Shown: positions 1 through 11,529, counted from the stretch's first letter. The stretch is DNA of 64,000 nucleotides from Lolium rigidum (GCF_022539505.1 NW_025899960.1:248001-312000), one strand, 5' to 3'. A program made the numbers and translations. Notes: generated by a model from the sequence alone, not told the origin.

Positions 1-443
1 TTTCTGCCCCGCAGAGGCGGCTCTGTCAAATCTCCGTAACTCCCCAGGTCTTAGGTTTCCGGGACGAAGAAGTACGCGAAGGAGAGGCGGCCAGAGGGGG
101 CTGTGGGCCCTCTCCCCACAAGGCGGCGCGGCCAGGCCTGGGCCCGCACCGGCCTATGGGGGGGGGGGCCATGGTGGCTCCTCCCGGCTCCTCCTTTTGG
201 CTCCCTTTGTCTTCTGGAAAAATAGGATTTTCCGTATAAATTCCGTCAATTGTTGATCTTCAGAAATATGGTGTCCTGACGGTGCTTTTTCCAGCAGAAT
301 CCTGACTACGGTGAATAATTCTCCAATGATCACGAAACATGTAAAATAGATGAAATAACATAAGTATCATCTCTAAATATGAAATATATCAATGAATAAC
401 AGCAAATTATGATATAAAATAGTGATGCAAAATGGACGTATCA
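1..443 (-). repeat. LTR fragment, Athila-like Gypsy family
   Basis: On the minus strand this begins with TGATACGTCCATTTTGCATC at 443 and runs off the window at base 1. It matches 59709-60149, the outer part of the 5' LTR of the Gypsy element at 53868-60149, in the same orientation. Both copies share the GC-rich segment with GCCCCGCAGAGGCGGCT. It is non-coding and is cut by the window edge. It does not continue normally at 444, where an inverted piece of the same LTR family begins. Confidence 0.8.
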
Positions 444-1066
444 TGGTCTCATGTGAACGTCGACTACATGATACTTCACCTTTATGGGCCTAGGGGAGTA
501 CATCTTGTATTCGTTTGCTAATTGTGGGGTTGCCGGAGTGACAGCAACCTAAACCCCCGTTAGCATATCGGTGCAGGAGGGATAGCAGGATCTCAGAGTT
601 TAAGGCTGTGGTTAGATTTATCTTAATTACTTTCTTGTATTTGCGGATGCTTGCAAGGGGTATAATCACAAGTATGTATTAGTCCTAGGAAGGGCGGTGC
701 ATTAGCATAGGTTCACCCACACAACACTTATCAAAACAATGAAGATTAATCAGCCGTATGAAGCGAAAGCACTAGACTAAAATCCCCGTGTGTCCTCAAG
801 AACGTTTGGTCATTATAAGTAAACAACCCGGCTTGTCCTTTGTGCTAAAAAGGATTGGGCCACTCGCTGCAATTATTTCTCTCGCATTTTATTTACTTGT
901 ACTTTATTTATCTCGCTATATCAAAACCCCCTGAATACTTGTCTGTGAGCATTTACAGTGAATCCTTCATCGAAACTGCTTGTCAACACCTTCTGCTCCT
1001 CGTTGGGTTCGACACTCTTATTTATCGAAAGTACTACGATACACCTCCTATACTTGTGGGTCATCA
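444..1066 (+). repeat. Inverted 3' half of the same LTR family
   Basis: This matches the inner half of the LTR at about 58639-59262, in the opposite orientation. The match stops at TCATCA (1061-1066), which is where the 5' LTR at 58639 also ends before its spacer and primer binding site. The piece is therefore a 3' LTR end. The short open frame in it (855-1097, the same peptide as on the minus strand at 58554-58916) is a shared LTR sequence and not a gene. Confidence 0.75.
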
Positions 1067-2184
1067 GGGCGTTGCATGGATGAGAGAATTCATGTAACAA
1101 TCATGGTAGGGCATTTGCAGGTAATAATAAAGCGGTATCCAAGTACTAATCAATCAATAGGCATGTGTTCCATATATAGTCGTACGTGCTCGCAATGAGA
1201 AACTTGCACAACATCTTTTGTCCTACCAGCCGGTGGCAGCGGGGCCTCTAGGGAAACTACTGGAAATTAAGGTACTCCTTTTAATAGAGTACCGGAGCAA
1301 AGCATTAACACTCCGTGAACACATGTGATCCTCACATCACCGCCTTCCCCTCCGGTTGTCCCAATTTCGTCACTTTGGGGCCTCGGGTTCCGGACAGCAA
1401 CGTGTGTATACAACTTGCGGGTAAGATCATAAAACAATGCATATCATGATGAAACAATAACATGTTCAGATCTGAGATCATGGCACTCGGGCCCTAGTGA
1501 CAAGCATTAAGCATAACAAGTTGCAACAATATCATAAAAGTAACATCTACGGATACTAGGCACCATGCCCTAACAATCTTGTGACTACTACATGATCAAT
1601 CTCATCCAATCCCTACCATCCCCTTCAGCCTACAGCGGGGGAATTACTCACACATGGATGGGGGAAACATGGCTGGTCGATGGAGAGGCATCGGTGGTGA
1701 TGGCGGTGAAGATCCCCTCCAATTCCCCGTCCCGGCGGAGTGCCAGAATGGAGTTTCTGGTCCCGAGGCGGAGTTTCGCGATGGCGGCGGCGTACTGGAT
1801 GGTTTCTGGAAATATGGTCGAACCCCCTGGCGTTTTTAGGTCGAAAGGCATATGTAGTCGAAAGGGGAGCGTCGGGGGGCCGGCGAGGCGCCCACACAAC
1901 AAGGCGGCGCGCCCCCCTCCTGGGCCGCGCCGGCCTAGTGTGTGGGGGCCTCGGGCCCCCACCTGGCTTGCCCTTCTGGCTCCGTCAATATTCTGGGAAA
2001 ATAGGACCTTTCGCATAAATTCCGAGGATTTTCCTGAAAGTTGGATTTCTGCACAAAAACGAGACACCAGAGCAATTCTGTTGAAAACAACGTTAGTCCG
2101 TGTTAGTTGTATCCAAAATACACAAATTAGAGGCAAAACAATAGCAAAAGTGTTCGGGAAAGTAGATACGTTTTGGACGTATCA
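1067..2184 (-). repeat. LTR of a second Gypsy-type family
   Basis: On the minus strand this begins TGATACGTCCAAAACGTATC at 2184 and ends near CAACGCCC at 1067. It has the shape of Triticeae Gypsy LTRs: an AT-rich outer part, a GC-rich middle (about 1640-1990) and a unique inner part. No primer binding site or coding region of this family lies next to it, so it is a solo or truncated LTR. Overlapping open frames on both strands at 1592-2227 come from the GC-rich middle. Confidence 0.65.
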
Positions 2185-4680
2185 GTGCTCTCCTGACGGG
2201 CTGGGCCATAATGCTGAGCATACCTAGTACGAAAAGAAAATTGCACTTTGGAAAGGGGGGGGGGGTCGTGGCCCAGTTTCGCCTCCACGACGTTCCGCCC
2301 GTGCTTAGCATCACACCATTGTGATGAATCCTGATAGCAACCATGTCAATATTGTGCATCCTATTCCATACACACTAAACCCTATTAGTGTTAGATAAAT
2401 ATTAATCATCCTATTTAGGAAACCACCATTCCTTACTTAGTAGATCCAATAGGAAACTCTAGACAACCTCAAACTTAACTGAAATACTTATTATAACTTA
2501 AGAAGTGTGTTCTTTAAAAGTTATTCTTTTGAAGAAAATAGAGAGTATTCATCCATCGTACCTAATAGGATCTATAAACCCTAGCTAGCTATCACCAGCA
2601 AGATGAATCAACCTTGATCGCAACCATGTATAATTAATTGCTCTGGATGCCTAGGCTTAACTCAACCTTACAATCCCTAGGTGTTGATGAATCCAACATT
2701 GTTGTGATCCATCTAATACCTACTCCAGAAACCAATTGGAACCATAGGAAACTATAGAACCCCACAAACCCTAATTATCATACTTGTTCTTTATTAAAGA
2801 ACATGTTCTTCAAAAGTTATTCTTTTGAAGGATATAATAAGTAACCATTAACCATGCCATATATTACTAAAACCAACAACTGTTCATTACATATTATGAT
2901 TATACCAAATGCTATTGTTGTGCGCTAGTAATATTATTATTGTAATATATTGCATTACTTGCTTATGATACCAAGTAAGCAACCTTAATAAGAACCTTGT
3001 TTGTGAACCATCTCTAAAAGTGAAACACACCCTAAACCAATTATACCAGCTCACTAATCCTAAATCATCGGGGTTAGGTCACGCTTAGAGCGATTGCATC
3101 TCATACTTATGCATTATTGCATCCTTGCCAATCTTTTAAACATCGTCCTTACCGGACGATGATGCTATTTCAGAATTTGGAGTTATTGCGCATAGAAGGC
3201 CTTGTCTGCATAATCTTGCACTCAAGAAAGGCAAGTTCATTACTTGCTCATGTCATTTGAGTATTTTTACCAAATTACTTGCAAAGTACTATGTTTATCA
3301 CTATTGCATAAAAAGCAAAACCACTATTTTCATAACTATGAATATGACTAAGTGGTGGGCAATGGAACCATGGATTGTGTTGATATGGTGGAGGTTCCAT
3401 TGCAAAGGTTTATATCCATCTAGGATTAAACAACAAATGTCGTCCAGTGATTCTTGTGCCGTAATAACCGTGTTAACCATAAGATTTGGAGTGGGACGGT
3501 ATAGTCAATTGTATTTCCACCTCTTGTACATCAACGGACGCGCTTTACCATAGACACTTGTATTCCAAGGGTGCAAGCGGTGGCTGGGGAAGCCTAAAGT
3601 CCCCACGGCATTTGTTCGTAGACACTTGTAGCCCAAGGATCAAGCGGTGGCTGGGGAAGCCTAAAGTCCCCACGGTATTGCGGTCTATGAGGGGTTGCAT
3701 CTACCGGCGAAGGAGTTTGGTTCGATCCCAGACTGTCGTCGTGGTCGGGGTCCATCCTTAATTGGTATAAGAGGACCGGCGAGGACCCAGGGTCGGGGAT
3801 GCAACAAAGGGTGGGTGTGCGAGGTAGCGGAGGAATATGATCGGCTATGACCTTATACCGGGCCTCACACCAAAGGAAGTGTGAACGGGCATGCAACTCG
3901 GTTGGTACCAAGGTTAAGATCTCTTATGGGTAAAGCAACACACCTCTGCAGAGTGTAATGAATCGTGACCAGTCACTCCCTGTTCCGGGTTTTGGAACTG
4001 CGAACGCGGCCGGAAAGGAACTCCATGAAGTTCTAGTAAACCGGTGAAGGCTGACGGACATAGCTCTTCTGAATAAAAGCAACCTTTTGAAGAAATGATT
4101 ATCAAAACCTGCATTGGTATTAGACTTTCTGGTCTAATGCCGTAGCTAGTGCATTAAACACCTCTTTCCTATAATGAACTTGTTGAGTATGCTCGTACTC
4201 ATCCCACTCTTAAATCCCCTGCTTAGATATGGAGGCATCGAAGGAGGATCTACAGTGCAACTCGAAGGCCGAGGAGTCAACAACTACTTCACGGGACAAG
4301 ACATGTGAGAAGGGTCTGATACCACATCCAACAAGGAGAAAACCTAGATTAGCAATAGAAAGGAATTAGCTTCCTAAATCTAGCTCCTATTTAGCTAGAA
4401 TCTATTCATAGCCTCTATAGCTAGTTAGATACTCTACAAATAGAGTTCGTGATAGGATTAGACTACGAGTCATTCTTCTGGAGTTTATTTGCAGATTTAC
4501 CTCATTGTAAAGTAGGAGGCTATGATGATCTTATGTAACAGAGTCTGTGTGTAATTCTATAGACATACCTTGGACCCACATATGTTTCTGTTGTACCACT
4601 CTGAGCGATATAATACTAGTGGAACGGTGTTTCATTGGTGTTATATCAGACTTGCATACTACACCATGCAGTGGTATGCC
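2185..4680. repeat. Unresolved LTR or untranslated retroelement sequence
   Basis: I see no gene here. The text reads like the non-coding part of a plus-oriented LTR element (AT-rich, a G-run near 2260, LTR-like ending near the TACTACACC at about 4660), but no protein domain fixes the family. Two segments about 300 bp apart (about 2320-2540 and 2600-2840) are degenerate copies: both contain GATGAAT with GCAACCATG and an AAAGTTATTCTTTTGAAG block. The right boundary is approximate. Confidence 0.4.
3551..3675. repeat. 68-bp direct tandem repeat, two copies
   Basis: TAGACACTTGTA starts at 3551 and again at 3619, and both copies continue through GCAAGCGGTGGCTGGGG or its near match and AGTCCCCACGG. 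The period is 68 bp. The second copy has a few substitutions and a 1-2 base length change. It lies in non-coding LTR-like sequence. Confidence 0.85.
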
Positions 4681-5498
4681 GGGTCACCACAGGCCGGTCC
4701 ACAGGCCGGCGTGGCCGGGCGTGAGGCCGGACCGGCTGGTCCAAACTGGACCGTACGCCGAGCGTGGTGACGGAATACGCAGGACCAGTGAAGACCTTTT
4801 CTTTTTCTTTTAAACAGAAAATACTCCCAAACTCCGATTGACATGAAACCAATTTTGTTGGAAAGATAACGATGAATAGAACCCCAACAAAAATTGTGAA
4901 GACGTCCAAACTCGAAAACGCGATAGAAGATGCATGTGAATTCCGTTTTCGATGAACTTAGGCTTGTTGTAAAGCTAGCAACAAGCTCAAGAACCTCTCA
5001 CAGAGAAACACCAAGAAGTAATAGGGGTATGCAAAGAGTTGAGCTCCCTAAGACGATGTGATCAAGTTACCCAACCGAAAGCCCCTCTTGATAGTGCGAC
5101 TATCTATCCTACAATACGGTCTCCCAACAACCACCTTGAAACCGGTAAAAGGAAAACCTAGCAAGACCATACCTTTGCCTTGTGCATCCCGCTTGATCTT
5201 GACGATAACGCTTCAAGCTCCACTCAAGCCGGAATGCCTTACTTGATCATCGTTACTTCGTGAAGACTCACAAATGCTCCCTCATACACCATGATGCGAA
5301 AGATCCATTGATGCACATCTTCACATGTCCATTATCACCAAATGGACGGCAAGATTCAAGCATATGATCCTCTTGAGATGCTCAACTTGAACTTGTCCAA
5401 CTCAATCTTGATGACGATCACCACTTGATGTCATCCTCTCATGGGCTATATGAGATCTCACTTTGGATACCTAAAACACATAGACAACACAAGGGAAC
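4681..5498 (-). repeat. LTR-like element, left part, split by nested insertion
   Basis: Read on the minus strand, this continues 12726-13325 if the retrotransposon at 5499-12720 and one TSD copy are removed. It contains a GGCCGG-rich stretch at about 4690-4745. I recognise no coding domain. TGGTATCAGA, a common primer-binding-site sequence, occurs on the minus strand near 4326, but whether it belongs to this element is uncertain. Confidence 0.45.
5494..5498. repeat. Target-site duplication GGAAC, left
   Basis: GGAAC immediately precedes the left LTR and is repeated at 12721-12725 immediately after the right LTR. A 5-bp duplication is standard for LTR retrotransposon integrase. Confidence 0.92.
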
Positions 5499-6666
5499 TG
5501 TTACCCTCCAAAACCCACCGACGGGCAATGGCTGAGCAACACGAAGAGCCGGGAAGCTCCCAGGGCCGCTTAGTGGATCCCTGGCACCTCGCGTCGTCCC
5601 GCAAATCTTCTGGCCAACGTCCCGGCGGTTGCTAGGGCGTGCCACCTGACCTAGACCCGGTCGGGAAGGTGTTAGTGCTTCGATTGTTCCTGCATGGTAG
5701 ACACGTGCACATTAAATACGAGCCCTATCGGCTCTCGGGTTTCCTCGTGGATCGGCTCAAGGAGCCGATCGCCCCATGTTTCACGTTGGATTTACAATGG
5801 CATGGGGATCCTGCTTGATCAGGACAAAGCTAACACGATCCACGACAGTTTAGGGTTTTCACCGCATAACCGGAACGTCCTACGCGTGATCGGGCCTAGC
5901 AGCTACGAAAGACGGTGCAAATCACCCCTACGAGAGGCCTAAAAACCAACATGACGTCGATTCCCGGAACATCCCTCGCAGGGACGGTGAACGAGCATCT
6001 AACGCACCACCGGATCCTCCGACCCCGGCGTAAGGCCTAACTATGCAGATATTAAACTAATCCTTGCGAGCAAGGAGCAACTATAACGGATCGGATCTAC
6101 TAGGTAACAAAAAGCAAGTATGCTGCCCTCACGTCCGGATAGACGTGAGGGCAGCTAGGTGTCGAGGGACGGCATCGCCACGCAGATATGCACGTGAAAG
6201 CATCGATGCAAGACCCTAAACACCTAAGGATAAATAGTACTGCTCGCCATCAACAAGGCTTCAGCACGAGCAGTACAAGGTTAACGAATAAACGTGTACC
6301 GCCTAGATCGCTAGATGCGATCTAGGCAGCATGGTGCTTACCCGGGAGAAACCCTCGAAGAAAGGGGTGGCGATGCGCCTGATTTGTGTTGGTTTGAACG
6401 ATGATTGTCCTCCTTTTCCGATAACCCTAGATACATATTTATAGTCCAAGGGACTTTCTAATTGAGGCGTGCACCTAACCGTGCACGGGCCAGACTCTAA
6501 CTGTTAATTCTAAACACGATACGATCTAATAATATTACAGATACACGGGCCACTTAGCCCAAACTCTTAGCGCAAGGCCGCTTCGAAGGTGCTCCACGTG
6601 TACGTCCTTCAAGCCTATCTTCACTTACGGCCCATCTCCTGATTTGGCCAAAATCGGGTGGTAACA
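5499..6666 (-). repeat. 3' LTR of the gag-only retrotransposon
   Basis: It begins TGTTACC and ends GGTAACA on the plus strand, giving 7-bp terminal inverted repeats. It matches 11553-12720 over its full length. A TATA box (TATAAATA on the minus strand) lies at 6436-6443. The stretch holds no gene. Confidence 0.93.
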
Positions 6667-6680
6667 CATGCCCCCCTGGT
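6667..6680 (-). other. Polypurine tract
   Basis: On the minus strand ACCAGGGGGGCATG lies directly before the 3' LTR, the position and composition expected of the primer for plus-strand DNA synthesis. Confidence 0.7.
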
Positions 6681-6941
6681 TTTGATAATGATAATTGCAA
6701 AACCATCTGTCTCCTTCGAAGGGTCATGTCGTGGCAGAACCGTCGCAGTTTTCTTCATGATGACGTCTTGACTCTTCAGCTTCTCTGCACGATTTGACGG
6801 CTCTGGCACCGCGTCCTTGGGAACTGCTTAGGCATTAAACCACTATATCCCCTTTTTATTTGGCCACTTCCGGTAGTCCCCTTCTTCATCCCCCCACTCC
6901 ACAGCAGCCATCGACAAACCCAAAAACCCTCCTTAGCCCCC

Positions 6942-7424
6942 ATGGATTCTTCCTCCTCCTCCGCCTCCTCTGGCCTGTCTCTCCAGTCCTCCTCCTCCAG
7001 CGAGCTCGAGCAGGAGGTCGACCTGATGGCCATCTACGAGGCCCGAGCCCCAGAACATTGGGACGTGCGGGACTGGGACTCCTCCAACGAGTCGGAAGAC
7101 GACGAACCCCTCACCGACGGGGAAGACGACCTCCAGTTCCTCATTGACGGGGAGCTGGAGGCGACAAGCGAGGACGACCTCTTCCCCTGGGAGGGGAGCT
7201 TTTCCTCCGATGAGGAGGAAGAAGAAGAAGAAGAGGACGACGACTCCCTCGAGGGCTACCCACCAGCGAAACGCCTCCGAATGTGGTGGGATGACGACGA
7301 CAGCGATGATGAAGAAGAGGATGAAGCTCCCGCAGAGGGCTACGGGAGCAGCGACGAGGAGCCTGTCGGCAGCAGCGCCGATGGGAGCTCCGAGGATGAT
7401 GATGAGGGCAGTGACGGCCCGTAG
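6942..7424 (+). CDS. Acidic Ser/Glu/Asp-rich protein, antisense to gag
   Basis: A 160-aa ORF with an ATG in good context (CCCCCATGG) and a clean TAG stop. It runs opposite to the gag gene and lies between the polypurine tract and the inverted-motif spacer. The protein starts with a Ser-rich block (residues 2-20), then is dominated by Asp and Glu, with a run of about eight Glu near residues 90-100 and a single basic patch, PPAKRLRMWW, that could act as a nuclear signal. A TATA-like TATAT lies at 6844-6848, about 95 bp upstream. Tat-lineage plant Gypsy elements are known to carry antisense ORFs at this place; whether this one is homologous or a captured host gene cannot be told here. I recognise no catalytic domain. 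Confidence 0.6.
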   Translation: MDSSSSSASSGLSLQSSSSSELEQEVDLMAIYEARAPEHWDVRDWDSSNESEDDEPLTDGEDDLQFLIDGELEATSEDDLFPWEGSFSSDEEEEEEEEDDDSLEGYPPAKRLRMWWDDDDSDDEEEDEAPAEGYGSSDEEPVGSSADGSSEDDDEGSDGP

Positions 7425-9215
7425 ACTAGGATCTACTAGCGTAGGCCTAGCAGTAGTGGATCGGTCAACATACCCTTCTTTTGTTTTCCCTCTCTTAAGC
7501 AATCGGCTCCTCTTCTGTAAGAAATCCGGTCTATCGATGAAGAATTTCTCCAATTCGATTTTGTCGATTTGCCACAAATTAATTTAGCCGATTCTCCCTC
7601 AACCAATGCTTAATAAGCCGATGTCAACGCATCGGTCCTACGTAATCCATCCTTCCATTCCTCAACTGACGACTTTGAGACCTGGTAACCTTCAAGAATT
7701 CATCATTTGTTGAAGAAAGTTGCGGCGAAGGATCAGCCGATGATATCCCAATCGGCTTCTAAAACAGAATATCCATCAGACCAGCTGCCCCCCGAGCCTC
7801 AGTCAAGGCGAGACTAGCGGTGAGGATGCGCAGATCGACCAAAGGGCCTTGTGGATAATTTGAGGCAGGCACTATGCAGAACCAGCCAAACTTGCCCTCA
7901 TTGATTACCTTCCCTCCGCTGGCAGCCGCTGTTGTAGATGAATCACCAACAGCTTAACTGATGCTTCTGACAATACTGCCGAATTCGCATCTTGAACATG
8001 CAGCTGGTAGCTCTGGCGTAATTGTACTAGAGTCGACGTCCAAACATCGGCTATCGCTGAAATCCTTCGTACCTCCTCGATTCTTACTAGCCGACTAATT
8101 TCTGAATCGGCTCACCTGGGTACATTTTCGCGGCCTCGTGCACCTTGTACCTTTTCTGTATATGCCCCCCGAGCTCCTTCAATTCAAGAATGCAGCTTCT
8201 GGTGAGATTATTGAGGTCGTCACCTTAGTCAAGCCTCTGCTAGCACTGCTATACTTGAAGACTCGCCAACGAAGTTGAAGGTCCTCGCGGAGAAGACCTA
8301 GGTCACCAAACGGTTGGAGCGTAGAGCCTCGCCATGTAACTTTGAGACTTCCTCACCAGGCCTCTTCTTATAACAGCTCCTTGAGTCGGTGGCCGCACAT
8401 CGGTTTTGAATTCTTAAGTCGATGTCTACGCATCGGCTGTGCCCAAAAATTTCTGTATTTTCGATTTTTTTTTACGGCCGATTTGTTTACGTATCGGCCC
8501 CCATATTTGAGCTGTTCTGCTGGGCATTTGATATCCACTCCAAGCTTCGTATCCTCGTGTCTCATCCATCTATGTGCCCCCCCGAGCCGATTCTGTCAAG
8601 TAATTGATGGTATCGGCTCTTCAGGCATCTACGGAATCAGTGCTGAACACAGACGAAGGTAGGTTGAGGGTAATTTTGGCCGATTGCCAGAATCGGCCTC
8701 CTTTTTTGTTGCAATGCTTGATGATGGTTTGCAACTTCTTGGACTTCCACTGTAGCTACGTGACGTGTTGGAGATAAAATCCTTTGCTTTTTATTTTTGA
8801 GGGCCGATCGCCGGGATCGGCCTTGCCACGTATGTCCAATGTCATGGACGTGCTACTCTGTCAGGACCACGGACACCATGTTTGTGTCAGTCGATGCCTG
8901 TGTATCGGCATCAGCCGATGCCTGTGCATCGGCTTTCGCCTGTTTTGGGCGCCATACTTTCTTTGGCGGGCGCTCCTTCGTCTCCACTGTTCGCTGAATT
9001 TTCACGGCCAGATCGGGCCGTGCTCTTCTCAACGTGTACAGGTACTGCGCCTCGGCTTCTTCCAGGTTTCGCAGCCGTTGCACCCTACGCTTCTGAGAAT
9101 GGCTGAGTCCATCAGGGCACCACCTTGGTCGGTGATACTTATCTTCTTCTCCATCGGACTCCTCAAAGTCTTCTTCTTGAGATGACTCAGCTCGTTTATC
9201 ATGCGGTGGGAGAGG
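7425..9215. repeat. Non-coding spacer with repeated GCCGAT/ATCGGC inverted motifs
   Basis: This stretch sits where pol would be expected, but no pol domain is present in any frame. From about 7499 to 8945 it contains at least ten copies of GCCGAT or ATCGGC, often paired 6-25 bp apart as imperfect palindromes, for example at 7614, 7735, 8088, 8413, 8476, 8583, 8676, 8802 and 8890-8937. Similar motifs occur in the LTR at 5726-5772 and near the 3' end of gag at 9294. Confidence 0.7.
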
Positions 9216-11492
9216 TCATAGACGCTCGAACACTGAAACTTCACTTGTCCTTTTCCTTTGCTGTTTGCATTCTGGGCAGTTCTCGATTGTTGGCAATCGG
9301 CTCATTCCTGAGTCCCAGCAATGTTTGAAGAAAGGACAGTCCCAGTGCCTATCCATGTCATCTTGTTCCTTTGACCTCCCTCTGGCGTGGCGTTCGTACC
9401 CGTCGTTGTTCCTGTCATGCTGACGATACCTCCTGTCCGCTGCATCTGACCGATGATATTTTTCATCGTCTTCGTCGTAGCGTCGACGTCGGTCATACTG
9501 CTGCTCATATTTGTTGAGGAGATGCACGGATAATGGGCGTTGATACCGTATGCTTCTCACCTCCTCCTCTGTTAGGTACCGTCTATCGTCGTCTTGGGGC
9601 CGGTCGCGTGGAACGGCCTCCTCTTTATCTTTGCCACGAGAGTGGCTACTCTCTGCTTTGTCCTTGCCATGGCGGTTCATAAGCCCTGCCATATTGACAT
9701 CAAGAGAGAACCCTGGCTCTCTTATGGAGTGGCTCAGGTCCACCATGTTAACGTCCGGAAACGGACGCATGTCTACCTTCATGGCAAACTGTCCGAAAGT
9801 TAGTCGGCCTGATTCTATCGCCATCTGAATTTGTGCGCGCAATACTTTGCAGTCGTTGGTGGCGTGCGTGAACGTATGATGCCATTTGCAGTATGGCCTC
9901 TTGTTCATCTCCTGTGCCGTAGGGATCTTGTGGCCTTCGGGTAGCTTCAACTGTTTCTCTTTCAGCAGCAGATCGAAGATCTGTTCAGTTTTGGTCACGT
10001 CAAAGTCCAACCCTCTTGGAGGCCCTGGTGGATTCACCCATTTGCAGGACACAGGTACTGGCGTCCGAGTCCATTCGGCTACCGCTACTTCCTGATCTTC
10101 CGCAGAATCCTCATCTTCATCGGTATTGACCAGGCTGATCGCGCGCTTGAACTTGTCTTGGTACAGCTCTGGATGGCGCTGCTCATATAAGGTCAGCCTA
10201 CTGAGCAGGTGCGTCAACGAGTTGTACTCCACTTGGAACGTCAGGTCCTTGAACGACGCTGCAAGGCCTGCCACGGCCAGCTCGACTGCCTCTTTCTCAG
10301 TTAGATGAGCCGAATAGCATCGGTTCTTGACAGTTCTGAAGCGTTGGACGTACTCAGCGACTGTCTCTCCTCGCTTCTGCCGAACCTGTGCTAGTTCGGC
10401 AATCCCAGCTTCAGTAGCTTCTGAATGGTATTGGGTGTGGAACAGTTCCTCCAGCTGCTTCCAGGACTGCACTGAATTTGGCTGCAACGAGGTGTACCAT
10501 CCAAACGCTGGACCGGTGAGGGACTGCGAGAAGAGCCTCACCCGTAGCTGATCCGATGCTGAAACCATGCCCAACTGGGCCAGGTATCGGCTCACGTGCT
10601 CGATAGAGCTTGACCCTTCTGTCCCACTGAATTTGCTGAAGTCCGGAAGCCGGTACTTAGGCGGTAGCGGGATCAGGTCGAACTCATTGGGGTACGGCTT
10701 GGAATAGCCGATTACCTTCTTCTTCGGCAAGATGCCGAACTGATCTCTCAGGACTGCGCTGATCTGATCTGCGGTGGAGGTGGTGGCAGCTGAGCTTTCC
10801 TGGACTGGTGCAGTGGCATATTTGGCTAGCCACGCCTGTTTCTCAGCTTCTGCTCCTAAACTCCCCGCTGCTGCAGTCGTCCTTCCTGCCGGAACAATTG
10901 CTCCTGATCCGGCACTCCCTCCTGGCTGAGCCTGGATCGCCTGCGTCCAGTTGTTGCAGTTCGGCACAAACGTGCACACGTATCCGTGCGGGATTTCCTT
11001 GGGCGGGTCATGTAAGAACTGATAGTCGCCCGGATCACCTCCAATTTTGTGGACAACGTATGCTGGTGAGCCTTGTTGCTGTGGAGCCGCCATTGCATAC
11101 GGCAGTGGTGGCCTGGTGTGGAGTTGCATCTCTCCCTGGTGAGTCCCTAGAACAGGTCCTGATGGGGAGTACCGACGCTCCATGATCTCTTGCACCACAC
11201 GGAGCGCAACGCGCTCCAAAGTATTCACCAGGCTCTCCGAGTGCCGATGCAGTGAATGAGCCACCACGTAGTTGATTTCTTGTCGCAGGGCTCTGGTACG
11301 TTCATCTGAAGGGAGAGACAGATCTACCCCTTCGATGACGCCTTGTGGCGTGAATCCTTTGAATCTGATACCGTGTGAACGGGTTGCCTCAGAGGAGCCG
11401 ATGAGCTCGGCTTCACAGATGGCCTTCAGCTCATCGTACTTCTTCTTATGATCAAGAGGAAGCTCCTCGTACGTGATCTGTTCTTCCGCCAT
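9216..11492 (-). CDS. Gag polyprotein of the gag-only retrotransposon
   Basis: A 758-aa ORF from the ATG at 11492; the open frame extends upstream into the LTR but without an ATG. Residues about 290-420 look like the retrotransposon gag (capsid) domain, with SRYLAQLG, RLFSQSLTGPAFGWYTSL and ETVAEYVQRFRTVKNRC. The C-terminal third is very rich in Arg, Asp and Tyr and ends with a Cys/His cluster (CPFFKHCWDS to ENCPECKQQ) that may bind nucleic acid. Gag would form the particle that packages element RNA in the cytoplasm. The frame is uninterrupted, in line with a young insertion. There is no fused or downstream protease or polymerase. The many plus-strand ORFs across this interval are shadows. 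Confidence 0.85.
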   Translation of the reverse strand: MAEEQITYEELPLDHKKKYDELKAICEAELIGSSEATRSHGIRFKGFTPQGVIEGVDLSLPSDERTRALRQEINYVVAHSLHRHSESLVNTLERVALRVVQEIMERRYSPSGPVLGTHQGEMQLHTRPPLPYAMAAPQQQGSPAYVVHKIGGDPGDYQFLHDPPKEIPHGYVCTFVPNCNNWTQAIQAQPGGSAGSGAIVPAGRTTAAAGSLGAEAEKQAWLAKYATAPVQESSAATTSTADQISAVLRDQFGILPKKKVIGYSKPYPNEFDLIPLPPKYRLPDFSKFSGTEGSSSIEHVSRYLAQLGMVSASDQLRVRLFSQSLTGPAFGWYTSLQPNSVQSWKQLEELFHTQYHSEATEAGIAELAQVRQKRGETVAEYVQRFRTVKNRCYSAHLTEKEAVELAVAGLAASFKDLTFQVEYNSLTHLLSRLTLYEQRHPELYQDKFKRAISLVNTDEDEDSAEDQEVAVAEWTRTPVPVSCKWVNPPGPPRGLDFDVTKTEQIFDLLLKEKQLKLPEGHKIPTAQEMNKRPYCKWHHTFTHATNDCKVLRAQIQMAIESGRLTFGQFAMKVDMRPFPDVNMVDLSHSIREPGFSLDVNMAGLMNRHGKDKAESSHSRGKDKEEAVPRDRPQDDDRRYLTEEEVRSIRYQRPLSVHLLNKYEQQYDRRRRYDEDDEKYHRSDAADRRYRQHDRNNDGYERHARGRSKEQDDMDRHWDCPFFKHCWDSGMSRLPTIENCPECKQQRKRTSEVSVFERL

Positions 11493-11529
11493 CTCGGATG
11501 CCGATGTTGACGTGGATGTTGCAGAAGAT

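Noticed and set aside
1592..2227. Overlapping long ORFs on both strands
   Set aside because: They fall in the GC-rich middle of an LTR; similar frames occur in the LTRs at 53332-53773 and 59541-60039.
3551..3675. CRISPR-like repeat
   Set aside because: Only two adjacent copies of a 68-bp unit with no spacers, in plant retroelement sequence.
10808..11185. Plus-strand ORFs opposite gag
   Set aside because: Shadows of the gag frame; codon composition and the capsid motif support only the minus-strand reading.
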